A stretch of DNA of 55,018 bases from Rikenellaceae bacterium (GTDB taxonomy: Bacteria; Bacteroidota; Bacteroidia; Bacteroidales; Rikenellaceae): contig JAGBFQ010000011.1 of NCBI GenBank assembly GCA_017936385.1, positions 1-55,018 on the forward strand. The letters run 5' to 3'. The notes under the pieces were generated by a model. The model searched no databases. It saw only the letters and a list, made by a program, of their open reading frames with translations, and was not told where the DNA came from. Position numbers and translations under genes: made by a program. Position 1 is the first letter of the stretch. The number at the start of each line of letters is the position of its first letter. Shown here piece by piece: positions 44,794 to 54,003 of the stretch.

Positions 44794-45621
44794 ATGATTA
44801 CTCAGAAACTCAAAATAGCGATTCAAGGTTACGAAGGGTGTTTCCACCAAATCGTGGCGCATAAGTACTTCGGTACCAATATTATCACACTGCCTTGCGA
44901 CACCTTCCGCGAGGTGGCCCGCAAGGTCAAAAGCGGTGAGGCCGACTATGGCGTGATGGCTATCGAGAACTCCATTGCCGGTAGCATTATCGCCAACTAC
45001 GGAATTCTTCAAGACGAGGATGTGCAGGTCAGCGGCGAGGTCTACCTACCGATTGTGCAGAACCTCATGGTGCTGCCCGGAGTTACCGCCGACCAAATCA
45101 CCGAGGTCGAAACACACCCCATGGCACTGCTTCAATGCGTGGATTATCTGGACTCGCACCCATCGTGGAAATTGGTTGAGAGTGAAGATACAGCATTGAG
45201 TGCCAAACGCTTGGCCGAGGAGCAGAACCCTCACAAGGCAGCCATTGCAAGTACCTTGGCCGCCAAGTTGTTCGGGTTGGAGATTATAGCCCCCGAAATC
45301 AACACCATCAAGAACAACTACACACGTTTCATGGTGCTCAAACGCCGTGACAACAAGATGGCCCCCGACGCTAACAAAGCCTCGCTATACTTCAAGGCCG
45401 AGAACCGCCCGGGAGCATTGATTGAGGCACTGCAAACCTTCTCGGATGTGAATATGACCAAACTACAGTCGTACCCCGTTCCGAGCGAGCCGTGGCACTA
45501 CATGTTCCACGTCGATTTGGAGTTCGAGAACCTGGACCTGTATTTCGAGAACCTGGAACGCCTGCAAGCTGCCACCTCCGAGGTGCACGTTTATGGCGTC
45601 TATCACAACGGATTGAACTAA
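44794..45621 (+). CDS. pheA: prephenate dehydratase
   Basis: Converts prephenate to phenylpyruvate. The 275-residue protein has QGYEGCFHQIV, VMAIENSIAGS, the NNYTRFMVL motif and a C-terminal ACT domain (RPGALIEALQTFSDVNMTKLQS) for Phe feedback. It has no chorismate mutase part; that is supplied by the last gene of the operon. The start is ATG 44794, because the longer frame from 44776 lies in the attenuator terminator. Confidence 0.95.
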   Translation: MITQKLKIAIQGYEGCFHQIVAHKYFGTNIITLPCDTFREVARKVKSGEADYGVMAIENSIAGSIIANYGILQDEDVQVSGEVYLPIVQNLMVLPGVTADQITEVETHPMALLQCVDYLDSHPSWKLVESEDTALSAKRLAEEQNPHKAAIASTLAAKLFGLEIIAPEINTIKNNYTRFMVLKRRDNKMAPDANKASLYFKAENRPGALIEALQTFSDVNMTKLQSYPVPSEPWHYMFHVDLEFENLDLYFENLERLQAATSEVHVYGVYHNGLN

Positions 45622-45655
45622 AACAAGATATTAACTCATTAATTACTACAATTTT

Positions 45656-46834
45656 ATGGCAAAAGTGGAAATCAAACCCGCAGACAGACTCGATTCGATT
45701 AAGGAGTACTACTTCTCGAAGAAGAATCGTGAAATCGCAGAACTTCGTGAACAAGGCCGCGACATCGTAGCCTTGGGTATCGGTAGCCCCGATATGCCCC
45801 CCGCCGCAAGCGTAATCGAGCGTCTGGCCAAAGAGGCTGAGCGTCCCGACGTACACGCTTACCAACCCTACAACGGTACCGCCCTGTTGCGTGGCGCGTT
45901 TGCCGATTGGTACAAAAAATGGTACAACGTAACCCTCGACCCCAAAAGCGAGGTGCTGCCCCTGCTCGGCTCCAAGGAGGGTATCGTACACATCTGTATG
46001 ACCTACCTGAGCAAAGGCGACAAGGCTCTGATTCCCAACCCCGGATACCCCACCTATCGCTCGGGTGTTACCCTTGCAGGCGGTGTGCCCGTGGACTACA
46101 AACTCAAAAAGGAGAACGGTTATCTGCCCGACTTCGAGGAGATTGAGGCCGCAGGCCTGGACGGTGTGAAACTGATGTTTGTCAACTACCCCAACATGCC
46201 TACCGGAACTCACGCAACCCGCGAGTTGTTCGAGCAACTGGTTGCCTTCGCTGCCAAACACAACATTATGCTGATTCACGACAACCCTTATAGCTTCGTT
46301 CGTAACAATAACTACCTGAGCATTCTCGACATCGAGGGCGCCAAGGATGTTGCTCTGGAGATGAACTCGCTGTCGAAAGGCCACAGCATGGCCGGCTGGC
46401 GTGTGGGTGTTGTTGTAGGTCGCGCCGATTGGATTAGCGACATCCTGCGCTTCAAGAGCAATATGGACTCGGGTATGTTCTACCCGCTGCAAGCCGCTTC
46501 GGTTGAGGCTCTGAGCTTGGGCGACGAGTGGTTCTCGGAGCTGAACAAAACCTACTACGAGCGCGAGAAATATGGCTACGAGTTGTTGGATGCTCTGGGA
46601 TGTAACTACATTAAGGGTCAAGCCGGTCTGTTCATTTGGGCCGAGGTTCCCGAGTGGTTCGAGGGTGACTGCTTCGAGTTCTCGGATAAGGTTTTGGCCG
46701 AGTGCGACGTGTTCGTAACCCCCGGTGGTATCTTCGGTAGCGAGGGTAAACGCAACATCCGAATCTCGCTGTGCGTTACCGCCGAACTGTTGGCTAAAGC
46801 TGCTAACAAGATTAAAACACAATTGAAAAAGTAA
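45656..46834 (+). CDS. PLP-dependent aminotransferase (class I/II)
   Basis: Probably transaminates phenylpyruvate and hydroxyphenylpyruvate to Phe and Tyr. The 392-residue protein has the NYPNMPTG segment, the PLP lysine in NSLSKGHSMAGWRVG and a conserved Arg near RNIRISLC. Sequence resembles LL-diaminopimelate-type aminotransferases, but its place between pheA and tyrA supports aromatic substrates. This is inference. Confidence 0.88.
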   Translation: MAKVEIKPADRLDSIKEYYFSKKNREIAELREQGRDIVALGIGSPDMPPAASVIERLAKEAERPDVHAYQPYNGTALLRGAFADWYKKWYNVTLDPKSEVLPLLGSKEGIVHICMTYLSKGDKALIPNPGYPTYRSGVTLAGGVPVDYKLKKENGYLPDFEEIEAAGLDGVKLMFVNYPNMPTGTHATRELFEQLVAFAAKHNIMLIHDNPYSFVRNNNYLSILDIEGAKDVALEMNSLSKGHSMAGWRVGVVVGRADWISDILRFKSNMDSGMFYPLQAASVEALSLGDEWFSELNKTYYEREKYGYELLDALGCNYIKGQAGLFIWAEVPEWFEGDCFEFSDKVLAECDVFVTPGGIFGSEGKRNIRISLCVTAELLAKAANKIKTQLKK

Positions 46835-46866
46835 GGAGTGCGTTCTCCTAAAAAGAAGGATTATAA

Positions 46867-47712
46867 ATGAAAACGGCAGCCGTAGTAGGAGTAGGCCTCA
46901 TCGGAGGTTCGCTGGCCTTGGCACTCAAACGCCTTGGCGTGGCCGAGTGCGTGTGGGGTGTCGAGAACTCCGAAAAGCATGCCGCCAAAGCTGTGGAGCT
47001 GGGCCTTGTCGACGAGATTGTTTCGCTCGACAAGGCCTCGGCCGAAGCAGGACTCATTGTCGTTGCGACGCCTGTCAACACAGCCCCCACGATTGTCACC
47101 AAACTGCTCAATAAAGCCCCCGCCGACCAAGTGATTATCGACGTGGGTTCGACCAAACAGGAGTTGTGCGAACTTGTGAGCATGCACCGCCACCGCGGAC
47201 GCTTTGTTGCCACCCACCCGATGTGGGGAACCGAACATAGCGGCCCCGAGGCGGCACAACGCGAAGCTTTCGCGGGTCGTGCCGTGGTGATTTGTGAGCG
47301 CGAGAGGAGCGATGCCGACGCAGTTGAGAAGATAGAGGAACTGTATCGCGCCCTCGGGATGAAACTCATCTATATGAGTGCCGAGGAACATGACCTGCAC
47401 ACGGCTTATGTGTCACACATCTCGCATATTACCTCGTTTGCGCTGGCCCTCACGGTGTTGGAGAAGGAGCGCGAGGAGGAGCATATTTTTGACCTTGCGG
47501 GCGGAGGTTTCGAGAGTACGGTTAGGTTGGCCAAATCGTCGGCCTCGACGTGGATTCCTATTCTGCTTGAGAACAAATACAATGTCCTGGATGTTCTGCG
47601 CGAGCATATCCACCAATTGCAAATCATGCGGCGCATGATAGAACGCGACGACGAGGTGGGTCTGCGCGACATGATGGACAAAGCCAATACTATCAAACGG
47701 ATTTTGAAGTAA
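46867..47712 (+). CDS. tyrA: prephenate dehydrogenase
   Basis: Oxidises prephenate to 4-hydroxyphenylpyruvate for Tyr. The 281-residue protein has the NAD-binding GVGLIGGSLALALKR, DVGSTKQEL, and HPMWGTEHSGP. No ACT or chorismate mutase domain is fused. It lies 32 bases after the aminotransferase gene. Confidence 0.94.
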   Translation: MKTAAVVGVGLIGGSLALALKRLGVAECVWGVENSEKHAAKAVELGLVDEIVSLDKASAEAGLIVVATPVNTAPTIVTKLLNKAPADQVIIDVGSTKQELCELVSMHRHRGRFVATHPMWGTEHSGPEAAQREAFAGRAVVICERERSDADAVEKIEELYRALGMKLIYMSAEEHDLHTAYVSHISHITSFALALTVLEKEREEEHIFDLAGGGFESTVRLAKSSASTWIPILLENKYNVLDVLREHIHQLQIMRRMIERDDEVGLRDMMDKANTIKRILK

Positions 47713-47750
47713 CAGCCCAAGAAATACCAAACCCTTTGTTTATAAATAAT

Positions 47751-48818
47751 ATGGATAGTTTCACATTGGGAGCCAAGCGCCCCCTTATTATAGCCGGCCC
47801 ATGCAGTGCCGAAACTCGTGAACAAACACTTGACACATGTGTGCGCCTGGCGTCTACGGGAGTCGTGGACGTGTTGCGTGCCGGAATTTGGAAACCCCGC
47901 ACACAACCCGGAACTTTCGAAGGCGTGGGACTCCCCGGCCTTGCTTGGATGGCCGAAGCCAAAAGATTGACCGGCCTACCCATTGCAACCGAGGTTGCCT
48001 CGAAAAAACACGTCGAGAGTGCTCTGGAGTTTGGTGTAGACCTGCTGTGGCTTGGAGCCCGTACCACTGTGTCGCCCTTCGCAGTACAAGAGGTGGCCGA
48101 TGCAGTTAGGGGTACCAACTCCAAAATTCTGATTAAGAACCCTATGAACCCCGATATCGCGTTGTGGGCAGGTGCTGTCAACCGTTTTGTGAATGTGGGT
48201 ATTCCCATTGAGAACATCGGTCTGATTCACCGCGGCTTCTCGTACTTCGGCCACTCGAAATATCGCAACCCGCCCATGTGGCACATGATTTTGGAGATGC
48301 GCAGCCGCTTCCCCGAGATGATGATGATTTGCGACCCGTCGCACATCTGTGGCTGCCGCGACTACCTGGGCGAGATTTCGCAAACAGCCGCCGACCTCCG
48401 CTACGACGGACTTATCGTCGAGAGCCATATCCACCCCGACGAGGCGTGGAGTGACGCCAAACAACAACTTGAGCCCGAACCGCTGGAGCACATGATTCGC
48501 AAAATCAATTGGCGTAAAGAGACGGCCGACTGCCCCGAGTTCCAAAAATCGCTCAACCTGTACCGCGACGAAATCGACCAAATCGACTCGGAGTTGTTCG
48601 AACTGCTGGGTCGCCGAATGGATATTTGCGAGAAAATCGGCGAGGTTAAGAAACAGAATGATGTGGCAATTCTGCAAAGCAATCGTTGGGGTGTAATCCG
48701 CGACCGCATTTTGTCGCAAGCTCCCAAGTTCAAACTGAGCGAGGAGTTCGTTAAAACGGTTCTGGAGGCTATCCACATCGAGAGTATCAGCCGCCAAAAC
48801 TCGATTATGAACAAATAA
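47751..48818 (+). CDS. bifunctional DAHP synthase / chorismate mutase type II
   Basis: The N-terminal part (AGPCSAETREQ, RAGIWKPRTQPG, CDPSHICG) makes DAHP from phosphoenolpyruvate and erythrose 4-phosphate. The C-terminal 90 residues (RDEIDQIDSELFELLGRRMDI) are an AroQ-type chorismate mutase. Fusion of this kind allows prephenate-linked feedback. The 355-residue protein starts at ATG 47751 (MDSFTLG) and closes the Phe/Tyr operon. No terminator is clear after it. Confidence 0.95.
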   Translation: MDSFTLGAKRPLIIAGPCSAETREQTLDTCVRLASTGVVDVLRAGIWKPRTQPGTFEGVGLPGLAWMAEAKRLTGLPIATEVASKKHVESALEFGVDLLWLGARTTVSPFAVQEVADAVRGTNSKILIKNPMNPDIALWAGAVNRFVNVGIPIENIGLIHRGFSYFGHSKYRNPPMWHMILEMRSRFPEMMMICDPSHICGCRDYLGEISQTAADLRYDGLIVESHIHPDEAWSDAKQQLEPEPLEHMIRKINWRKETADCPEFQKSLNLYRDEIDQIDSELFELLGRRMDICEKIGEVKKQNDVAILQSNRWGVIRDRILSQAPKFKLSEEFVKTVLEAIHIESISRQNSIMNK

Positions 48819-48888
48819 CCCGAGGGGGGGGGAGATAAGAGAGAGAAATCAAAAAAAAGGATAGAAGTCAGAAAAGGGACAAAAGAGT

Positions 48889-49926
48889 ATGAATCGCATG
48901 CCCTACATACGGGATTTTGCAGCGTCGCTGACCTTGGGACCGAAGACCTTTAAACGAGGACCCGCTCTTCGATATGTCAAGACCGCTTATGGCGGTCTTG
49001 ATTTCGTTTGCGGAGGTAACTCTGTGGTTTTCCGAGCCGTGGACTCCGAGGATAGAGCAGTGGCCGTCAAGTGCTATCGTGACGTGAATACACGCCGCCG
49101 AGAGGTCTATGAGTGGTTGGAGAGCGAGAGAACGAGTGAGTGGGGCGAGAGTGGACGATTCTTTGCCGGGGGATTGCTGTTGTGTAACGACTGTGAAGTG
49201 CGAGAGGTCGATGTGTTGGTAGCTCCATGGATTGAGGGTGTTACTCTTGACCGTTGCGCAGCCGAACTGTGTGCCTCAGGCGATGCGGAGGGTCTCGCCG
49301 CTTTGACCGAGGAGTTCGACCGCCTTGGTGCCTGGTTGTTAAGGCAGGAGTGGGCGCACGGTGACCTGAAACCCGAAAATATCATCGTAGGTGACCAGGG
49401 CTTGCAACTCATCGATTTTGATGCAGCCTATGTACCTACGGTTACCGCACCGCGCATCGAAACGGGTACGGCAGGTTATAGCCATCCGCGGCGAACCATC
49501 GACATGGACAACCGCCATCTGGATGATTGGGCCGTGGCGCGAATCAGTGTTGCGCTGCATGCTTTGGTTGCAGACCCCGAGCGAGGAGTTGATAGTGTTT
49601 TCCCGTGGTCGGATGAGATATTTGTTCATGGAGGCGAGCCTTGGATTCGGCTTTGCGAGTTGTTTGTCAGTTGCGGAGATGCGCGTGCGGTGCGCATGTG
49701 CGAGATGCTTACAGGAGGTTTCCCCGAATTGGCGTTTTTGGGCGAGGTGCTGGCCGAGCGTCGAACCATCTGCTCGGTCGAAGGTGCAATATTCCGCGGT
49801 GGAGTGGGCTGGGGAGTTAAAGACAGTAACGGTACGCTCATCGAACCACCCGTTTGGGACGAAATCATCCACCGCAACTCTCACTTCTACGGCCTTCTGC
49901 GTGAAAAGATGTTTTTGATAATGTGA
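48889..49926 (+). CDS. protein kinase-like protein with C-terminal WG repeat
   Basis: A 345-residue protein with a kinase fold: VAVKCYRD with the ATP-binding Lys, HGDLKPENIIV near residue 157, and LIDFDAAY in place of DFG. A stretch with GTAGYSHP follows. The last 40 residues, GWGVKDSNGTLIEPPVWDEI to HFYGLLREKM, read as one WG repeat. Substrate unknown. Downstream of the aromatic operon with 70 purine-rich bases between; they may be co-transcribed. Confidence 0.78.
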   Translation: MNRMPYIRDFAASLTLGPKTFKRGPALRYVKTAYGGLDFVCGGNSVVFRAVDSEDRAVAVKCYRDVNTRRREVYEWLESERTSEWGESGRFFAGGLLLCNDCEVREVDVLVAPWIEGVTLDRCAAELCASGDAEGLAALTEEFDRLGAWLLRQEWAHGDLKPENIIVGDQGLQLIDFDAAYVPTVTAPRIETGTAGYSHPRRTIDMDNRHLDDWAVARISVALHALVADPERGVDSVFPWSDEIFVHGGEPWIRLCELFVSCGDARAVRMCEMLTGGFPELAFLGEVLAERRTICSVEGAIFRGGVGWGVKDSNGTLIEPPVWDEIIHRNSHFYGLLREKMFLIM

Positions 49927-49969
49927 GCGATTTGGGGGACTGTGAGTGTGTGAATATATCTAAAATACC

Positions 49970-49977
49970 TATATTTG
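49970..49977 (+). promoter_or_regulatory. beta-glucosidase promoter -7 box
   Basis: TATATTTG, 30 bases before the start codon. Confidence 0.55.
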
Positions 49978-50007
49978 TAAGACTTTAGGCATAAAACTAC
50001 TACTTGG

Positions 50008-52248
50008 ATGAAAAGGATATCACTGTTTTTTATTTTCATGGTAGCGGCTTGTGTGTCGGTTGTGGCGGCAGACCGTCGTTTGTCGGCCGAGGAGGCTGAG
50101 GCTTTCCGTTTTGCTGACGGCTTGCTCCGCAAGATGACGCTCAGTGAGAAAATCGGACAACTTCAACAATTCCGCGCCTACACGAGCGATGTGACGGGTC
50201 CCGATGGAGAACCGCGCAATATAGAAGCAGCCATTCGCAACGGTGAAGTGGGTTCACTTATCGCAGGTTGCTCTCCCGTGCACAATCATCGTTTACAACG
50301 AATTGCTGTCGAGGAGTCTCGTCTGGGTATTCCGCTCATTTTGGGCACCGATATTATCCACGGATGCAGAATTACATTCCCCGAAAATCTTGCGATGTCG
50401 TGCTCGTGGGATATATCTTCTATCGAGCAATCGGCTCGTATTGCCGCCGAGGAGAGTGCCGCATCGGGTATCAACTGGACATTCTCGCCTATGTGCGACA
50501 TCTCGGCCGACCCCCGTTGGGGACGTGTGTCGGAGGGTGCGGGCGAGGACCCCTACTTGGGCTCGAAGATTGCGGCTGCCATGGTGCGCGGCTATCAGGG
50601 TGATGATTTGAGTAGCGACAAAACCATAGCCTCGTGCGTAAAACACTTTGCCGCATACGGTGCTCCGCAGGCCGGACGCGAATATAACACGGTCGATATG
50701 TCCGAAATGATGTTCCGCGACCGCTACCTGCCGCCCTATGTTGCGGCGGTGAAGGCGGGTGCCGTAACGGTTATGACATCGTTCAACGACCTGATGGGTG
50801 TTCCTGCATCGGGCAATCGTTGGTTGCTCTACGATGTTTTGCGCGAGGAGTTGGGATTCCGAGGTTTTGTCGTTTCGGACTACACTTCGGTGCACGAAAT
50901 GGTGGCACACGGAGTTGTGGCCGATGGCAAGGAGGCTGCCGAGATGAGTCTTAATGCACACCTCAATATGGATATGGTCTCGGGCGACTACTTGGTCCAC
51001 GCCGCAGAGCTTGTGCGCGAAGGCAGGGTCTCCGAGAAACTCATCAACCAACTATGCCGCGAGGTGCTGGCCGTGAAGTATCGCTTGGGACTGTTCGACG
51101 ACCCGTTCAAATATGGCTCGCAAAATCAGGAGGAGGCCTATTTCCGCCCCGAGAACTTGGCCGTGGCCCGCAAGTTGGCCGCCGAGTCGATGGTGTTGCT
51201 CAAAAACGAGGATGCACTGCCCGTGGCCGAGGGTACCAAGATTGCTCTGATAGGTCCGTTTGCCGACTCGCAGGGTGACCAACTCGGCTCGTGGATTGGT
51301 GCAGGCGACGCAAAACGCGCCATCACTTTTCGCAAGGCTTTGGAGGAGCGCTACGGTGCCGAGAACATCCTCTATGCCAAAGGTTGTGAGGCTGAACGCG
51401 CCATTGAAGGAGGTGTCGACGAGGCTGTAAAAATCGCTTCGCAAGCCGATATCGTGCTGTTGTCGATGGGACTTCCCGGATGGCACAGTGGCGAGGCAAG
51501 TGCTCGTAGCGACATCTCGGTTCCTGCTGTGCAACAAGAACTGCTGGATGCACTCACAAAGACGGGTCGCAAGATTGTGGTACTTCTCTCGACGGGTCGC
51601 GCAATGGATATCCGTAACGAGGTCGCCAAGGCTGACGCCGTGTTGGTGACTTGGCACGGAGGCACGATGGCAGGTCCGGCTGTGGCCGACATCATCTCGG
51701 GCGATGTGAATCCTTCGGGTCACCTTACACTCTCTTTCCCCCACAGTGTGGGTCAGGTGCCTATACACTACAATGCCAAGACGACAGGACGCCCGACCCG
51801 AAATCCGTATAAACCCGCGTCTAACTACACCTCGACCTACATTGATATTCCCAACGTACCGCTCTTCCCGTTCGGTTACGGATTGAGTTACACGCAGTTT
51901 GAGTACTCGGATTTGAAGGTGCTCACCCCCGAAGTCAAGATTGGTGGCACGGTGAAAGTCAGTGTCAAGGTTCGTAATGCGGGCCGGCGTGATGGTGACG
52001 ATGTTGCCCAGCTCTATGTGCGTGACCTTGTGGCCGAGACAACGCGCCCCGTGCGCGAGTTGAAAGGTTTTGAGCGCTTGTCGCTCAAGGCTGGCGAGGA
52101 GCGTGTGCTGACCTTCGAGATTCCCACTTCGGAGTTGGCCTACTGCCACCGCGACAACACGGTTCGTGAGGATGCGGGCGAGTTCAAAGTGTGGGTCGGC
52201 GAGGACTCCAATGCCCCGCTCGAGGGTGCTTTCTCGCTCAAAAAATAA
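50008..52248 (+). CDS. bglX: GH3 family beta-glucosidase (BglX-like)
   Basis: Cleaves beta-linked glucosides in the periplasm or at the cell surface. The 746-residue protein has an N-terminal signal (MKRISLFFIFMVAACVSVVAA) with a possible lipobox VAAC, the GH3 N-domain with GTDIIHGCR, the nucleophile Asp in VVSDYTSVHEM (about residue 291), the GH3 C-domain (SPEXX-like KLAAESMVLLKNEDALPV), and a C-terminal fibronectin-like domain (FPFGYGLSYTQFEY). No other polysaccharide-use genes are next to it. Confidence 0.93.
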   Translation: MKRISLFFIFMVAACVSVVAADRRLSAEEAEAFRFADGLLRKMTLSEKIGQLQQFRAYTSDVTGPDGEPRNIEAAIRNGEVGSLIAGCSPVHNHRLQRIAVEESRLGIPLILGTDIIHGCRITFPENLAMSCSWDISSIEQSARIAAEESAASGINWTFSPMCDISADPRWGRVSEGAGEDPYLGSKIAAAMVRGYQGDDLSSDKTIASCVKHFAAYGAPQAGREYNTVDMSEMMFRDRYLPPYVAAVKAGAVTVMTSFNDLMGVPASGNRWLLYDVLREELGFRGFVVSDYTSVHEMVAHGVVADGKEAAEMSLNAHLNMDMVSGDYLVHAAELVREGRVSEKLINQLCREVLAVKYRLGLFDDPFKYGSQNQEEAYFRPENLAVARKLAAESMVLLKNEDALPVAEGTKIALIGPFADSQGDQLGSWIGAGDAKRAITFRKALEERYGAENILYAKGCEAERAIEGGVDEAVKIASQADIVLLSMGLPGWHSGEASARSDISVPAVQQELLDALTKTGRKIVVLLSTGRAMDIRNEVAKADAVLVTWHGGTMAGPAVADIISGDVNPSGHLTLSFPHSVGQVPIHYNAKTTGRPTRNPYKPASNYTSTYIDIPNVPLFPFGYGLSYTQFEYSDLKVLTPEVKIGGTVKVSVKVRNAGRRDGDDVAQLYVRDLVAETTRPVRELKGFERLSLKAGEERVLTFEIPTSELAYCHRDNTVREDAGEFKVWVGEDSNAPLEGAFSLKK

Positions 52249-52265
52249 CTTGACCCATCCAAATG

Positions 52266-52302
52266 AACGAGGGTGTCCACACACGTCGGACACCCTCGTT
52301 TC
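52266..52302. terminator. hairpin between bglX and znuC
   Basis: A 13-bp stem AACGAGGGTGTCC (52266-52278) / GGACACCCTCGTT (52288-52300). T and A on both ends allow bidirectional use, though the T run is short. Confidence 0.7.
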
Positions 52303-52317
52303 GATGTTATATACCCT

Positions 52318-53082
52318 CTAATGGTCGTGGTGATGGTGGTCGTGATGCTCCAGCACGGTGTGGGGAACATTGCCGTGCGAAATAATCTGGATGGGGCAGT
52401 TGTAGTTGGCCAGCTGCTCGGGAGTGATAATGTTGGAGTCGTGGCGGTGGACGGTGCGGTTGACACACACAATGCTGCGAACCTTCGAGGTGATGGTTCC
52501 GATGTCGTGCGACACCACGACAATCGCCATGCGGCTGCTTAGACGCTCCAACAACTCATAGAGTTCGCCCTCGAAACGGTTGTCGACGTAGGTCGTTGGC
52601 TCGTCCAAAATCAGCACCCGAGGCTCCGAAATCACCGCCCGACACAACAGCGCACGCTGCATCTGTCCACCCGAAATCTCGCCTATGGGTCGGTTGGCCA
52701 ACCCTTCGAGGTCCATTATTCGCAGAGTTTCGGCCACTCGTCGGTCGTCCTCGCGGTTGTAGCCCACGCCCCAACGTCGGCGCGATTGCAAGCCCGACAG
52801 CACAACCTCGCGAACCGAAATAGGGAAGGCGCGGTCGAACAAATTTTGTTGGGGCAGGTAGCCAATGGCAGGTACTCCGTCGCGCAGAACCTCGGGAGCG
52901 TAGTCTACGCGGCCACTGTAAGCCACTTGTCCGAGTATTGCCTTGACAAGCGTGGTTTTGCCACCGCCATTAGGGCCGATGACTCCCACAAAATCGCCAT
53001 CCGAAATTGTGAGGTTGACACCCTTCAATACCGGCTCGGCCTGGTAGGCTACCGTAACGTTGTGTAGTGCAATGAGTTCCAT
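52318..53082 (-). CDS. znuC: zinc/manganese ABC transporter ATP-binding protein (ZnuC-like)
   Basis: ATPase for divalent metal uptake. The 254-residue protein has Walker A GPNGGGKT (36-43), the signature EISGGQMQRAL, Walker B LILDEPTTYVD, and a C-terminal His-rich tail (LEHHDHHHHDH) that may bind zinc. The start overlaps the znuA stop (one-base). No permease gene follows; the operon ends at a hairpin shared with bglX. Confidence 0.9.
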   Translation of the reverse strand: MELIALHNVTVAYQAEPVLKGVNLTISDGDFVGVIGPNGGGKTTLVKAILGQVAYSGRVDYAPEVLRDGVPAIGYLPQQNLFDRAFPISVREVVLSGLQSRRRWGVGYNREDDRRVAETLRIMDLEGLANRPIGEISGGQMQRALLCRAVISEPRVLILDEPTTYVDNRFEGELYELLERLSSRMAIVVVSHDIGTITSKVRSIVCVNRTVHRHDSNIITPEQLANYNCPIQIISHGNVPHTVLEHHDHHHHDH

Positions 53083-53948
53083 TAACGTGCAAGTTTATCC
53101 ACAAAACCATAAATCATACCCTCGACGTCCCCACTCAGAATATCCACTTCGATGGGTTCAACGTCAAGCTCGCGTGCCACGGTTTCGACCACCGAGCGCG
53201 GAAATTCCCTCTGATAGAACACCTTGCTGACACCCTTCGCACGAGCCTCATCCACCACATGGCGCAGGTGGTCGGCCGAAGGTTCCTTGCCGTGGCTCTC
53301 GATGGCTATCTCGGTCAGCCCGTACTCCTCGGCCAGGTAGCCGAACGTCGGGTGGTAGATGACAAACGCACGCGATGTGACCTCAGACAAGCGACGTATT
53401 ATGCGCCCATCGAGCGAGTCAAGACGGGTTATAAACGCTTCATAATTGGCTTTATAGACGGTAGAGTCGGGCCACTCGGCAGCAATGGCGGCGTAGGCCG
53501 TGGCTGCCATTTGGCGTAGCTGGCGTGGGGAGGTCCACAGGTGAGGATTTGCACCTTCGGCGTGGTGGTGCTCCTCGGCGTGGTCGTGGTGACAGTGTCC
53601 GTCGAGAAGGTCGATACTCTCCGAAAGGTTGACATAGCGAACGGCCGCACTCTCGGTCAGGCGTTCGACGGTCGAGTGTTCGAAGCCTATAAGTCCCACG
53701 GCAAACACCATCTGTGAGCGTTCCACGCGTTCCATCTGCTCGGGAGTGGGCTCATAGGTTTCGGGACTTGCCCCGGGTGGAACGAGGGTCACGACCTCGA
53801 AATCATCACCCACAATCCCCTCGACAATAGCACGCAGGGGTTCTATGCTGACAACGATTTGCGTCTCGGCAGTGCGCATACGCTCCCCACACGAAGAGAG
53901 CGTGGCAACTGCGCACAACAGCAACAAAAGTTTTCTCATCGGTTTCAT
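53082..53948 (-). CDS. znuA: zinc ABC transporter substrate-binding lipoprotein (ZnuA-like)
   Basis: Captures zinc (or manganese) in the periplasm. About 288 residues with a lipoprotein signal and lipobox (LCAVATLSSC). A His/Asp-rich loop, DGHCHHDHAEEHHHAEGANPHLW, is typical of zinc-specific members, then the ligand His in NPHLWTSP and conserved YHPTFGY. I chose ATG 53948; 53939 (MRKLLLLL) is also possible. Confidence 0.92.
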   Translation of the reverse strand: MKPMRKLLLLLCAVATLSSCGERMRTAETQIVVSIEPLRAIVEGIVGDDFEVVTLVPPGASPETYEPTPEQMERVERSQMVFAVGLIGFEHSTVERLTESAAVRYVNLSESIDLLDGHCHHDHAEEHHHAEGANPHLWTSPRQLRQMAATAYAAIAAEWPDSTVYKANYEAFITRLDSLDGRIIRRLSEVTSRAFVIYHPTFGYLAEEYGLTEIAIESHGKEPSADHLRHVVDEARAKGVSKVFYQREFPRSVVETVARELDVEPIEVDILSGDVEGMIYGFVDKLAR

Positions 53949-53963
53949 TTTGTTTTTCGCCCG

Positions 53964-53971
53964 CAAAGGTA
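53964..53971 (-). promoter_or_regulatory. znuA promoter -7 box
   Basis: TACCTTTG on the minus strand, 16 bases before the start codon; faces away from the HD gene promoter. Confidence 0.5.
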
Positions 53972-53991
53972 CAAATTTTCGGCAAAAGCGC

Positions 53992-53999
53992 TACCTTTG
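53992..53999 (+). promoter_or_regulatory. HD gene promoter -7 box
   Basis: TACCTTTG ends 4 bases before the ATG at 54004. If used the transcript would be leaderless or nearly so. Confidence 0.45.
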
Positions 54000-54003
54000 A
54001 CAC

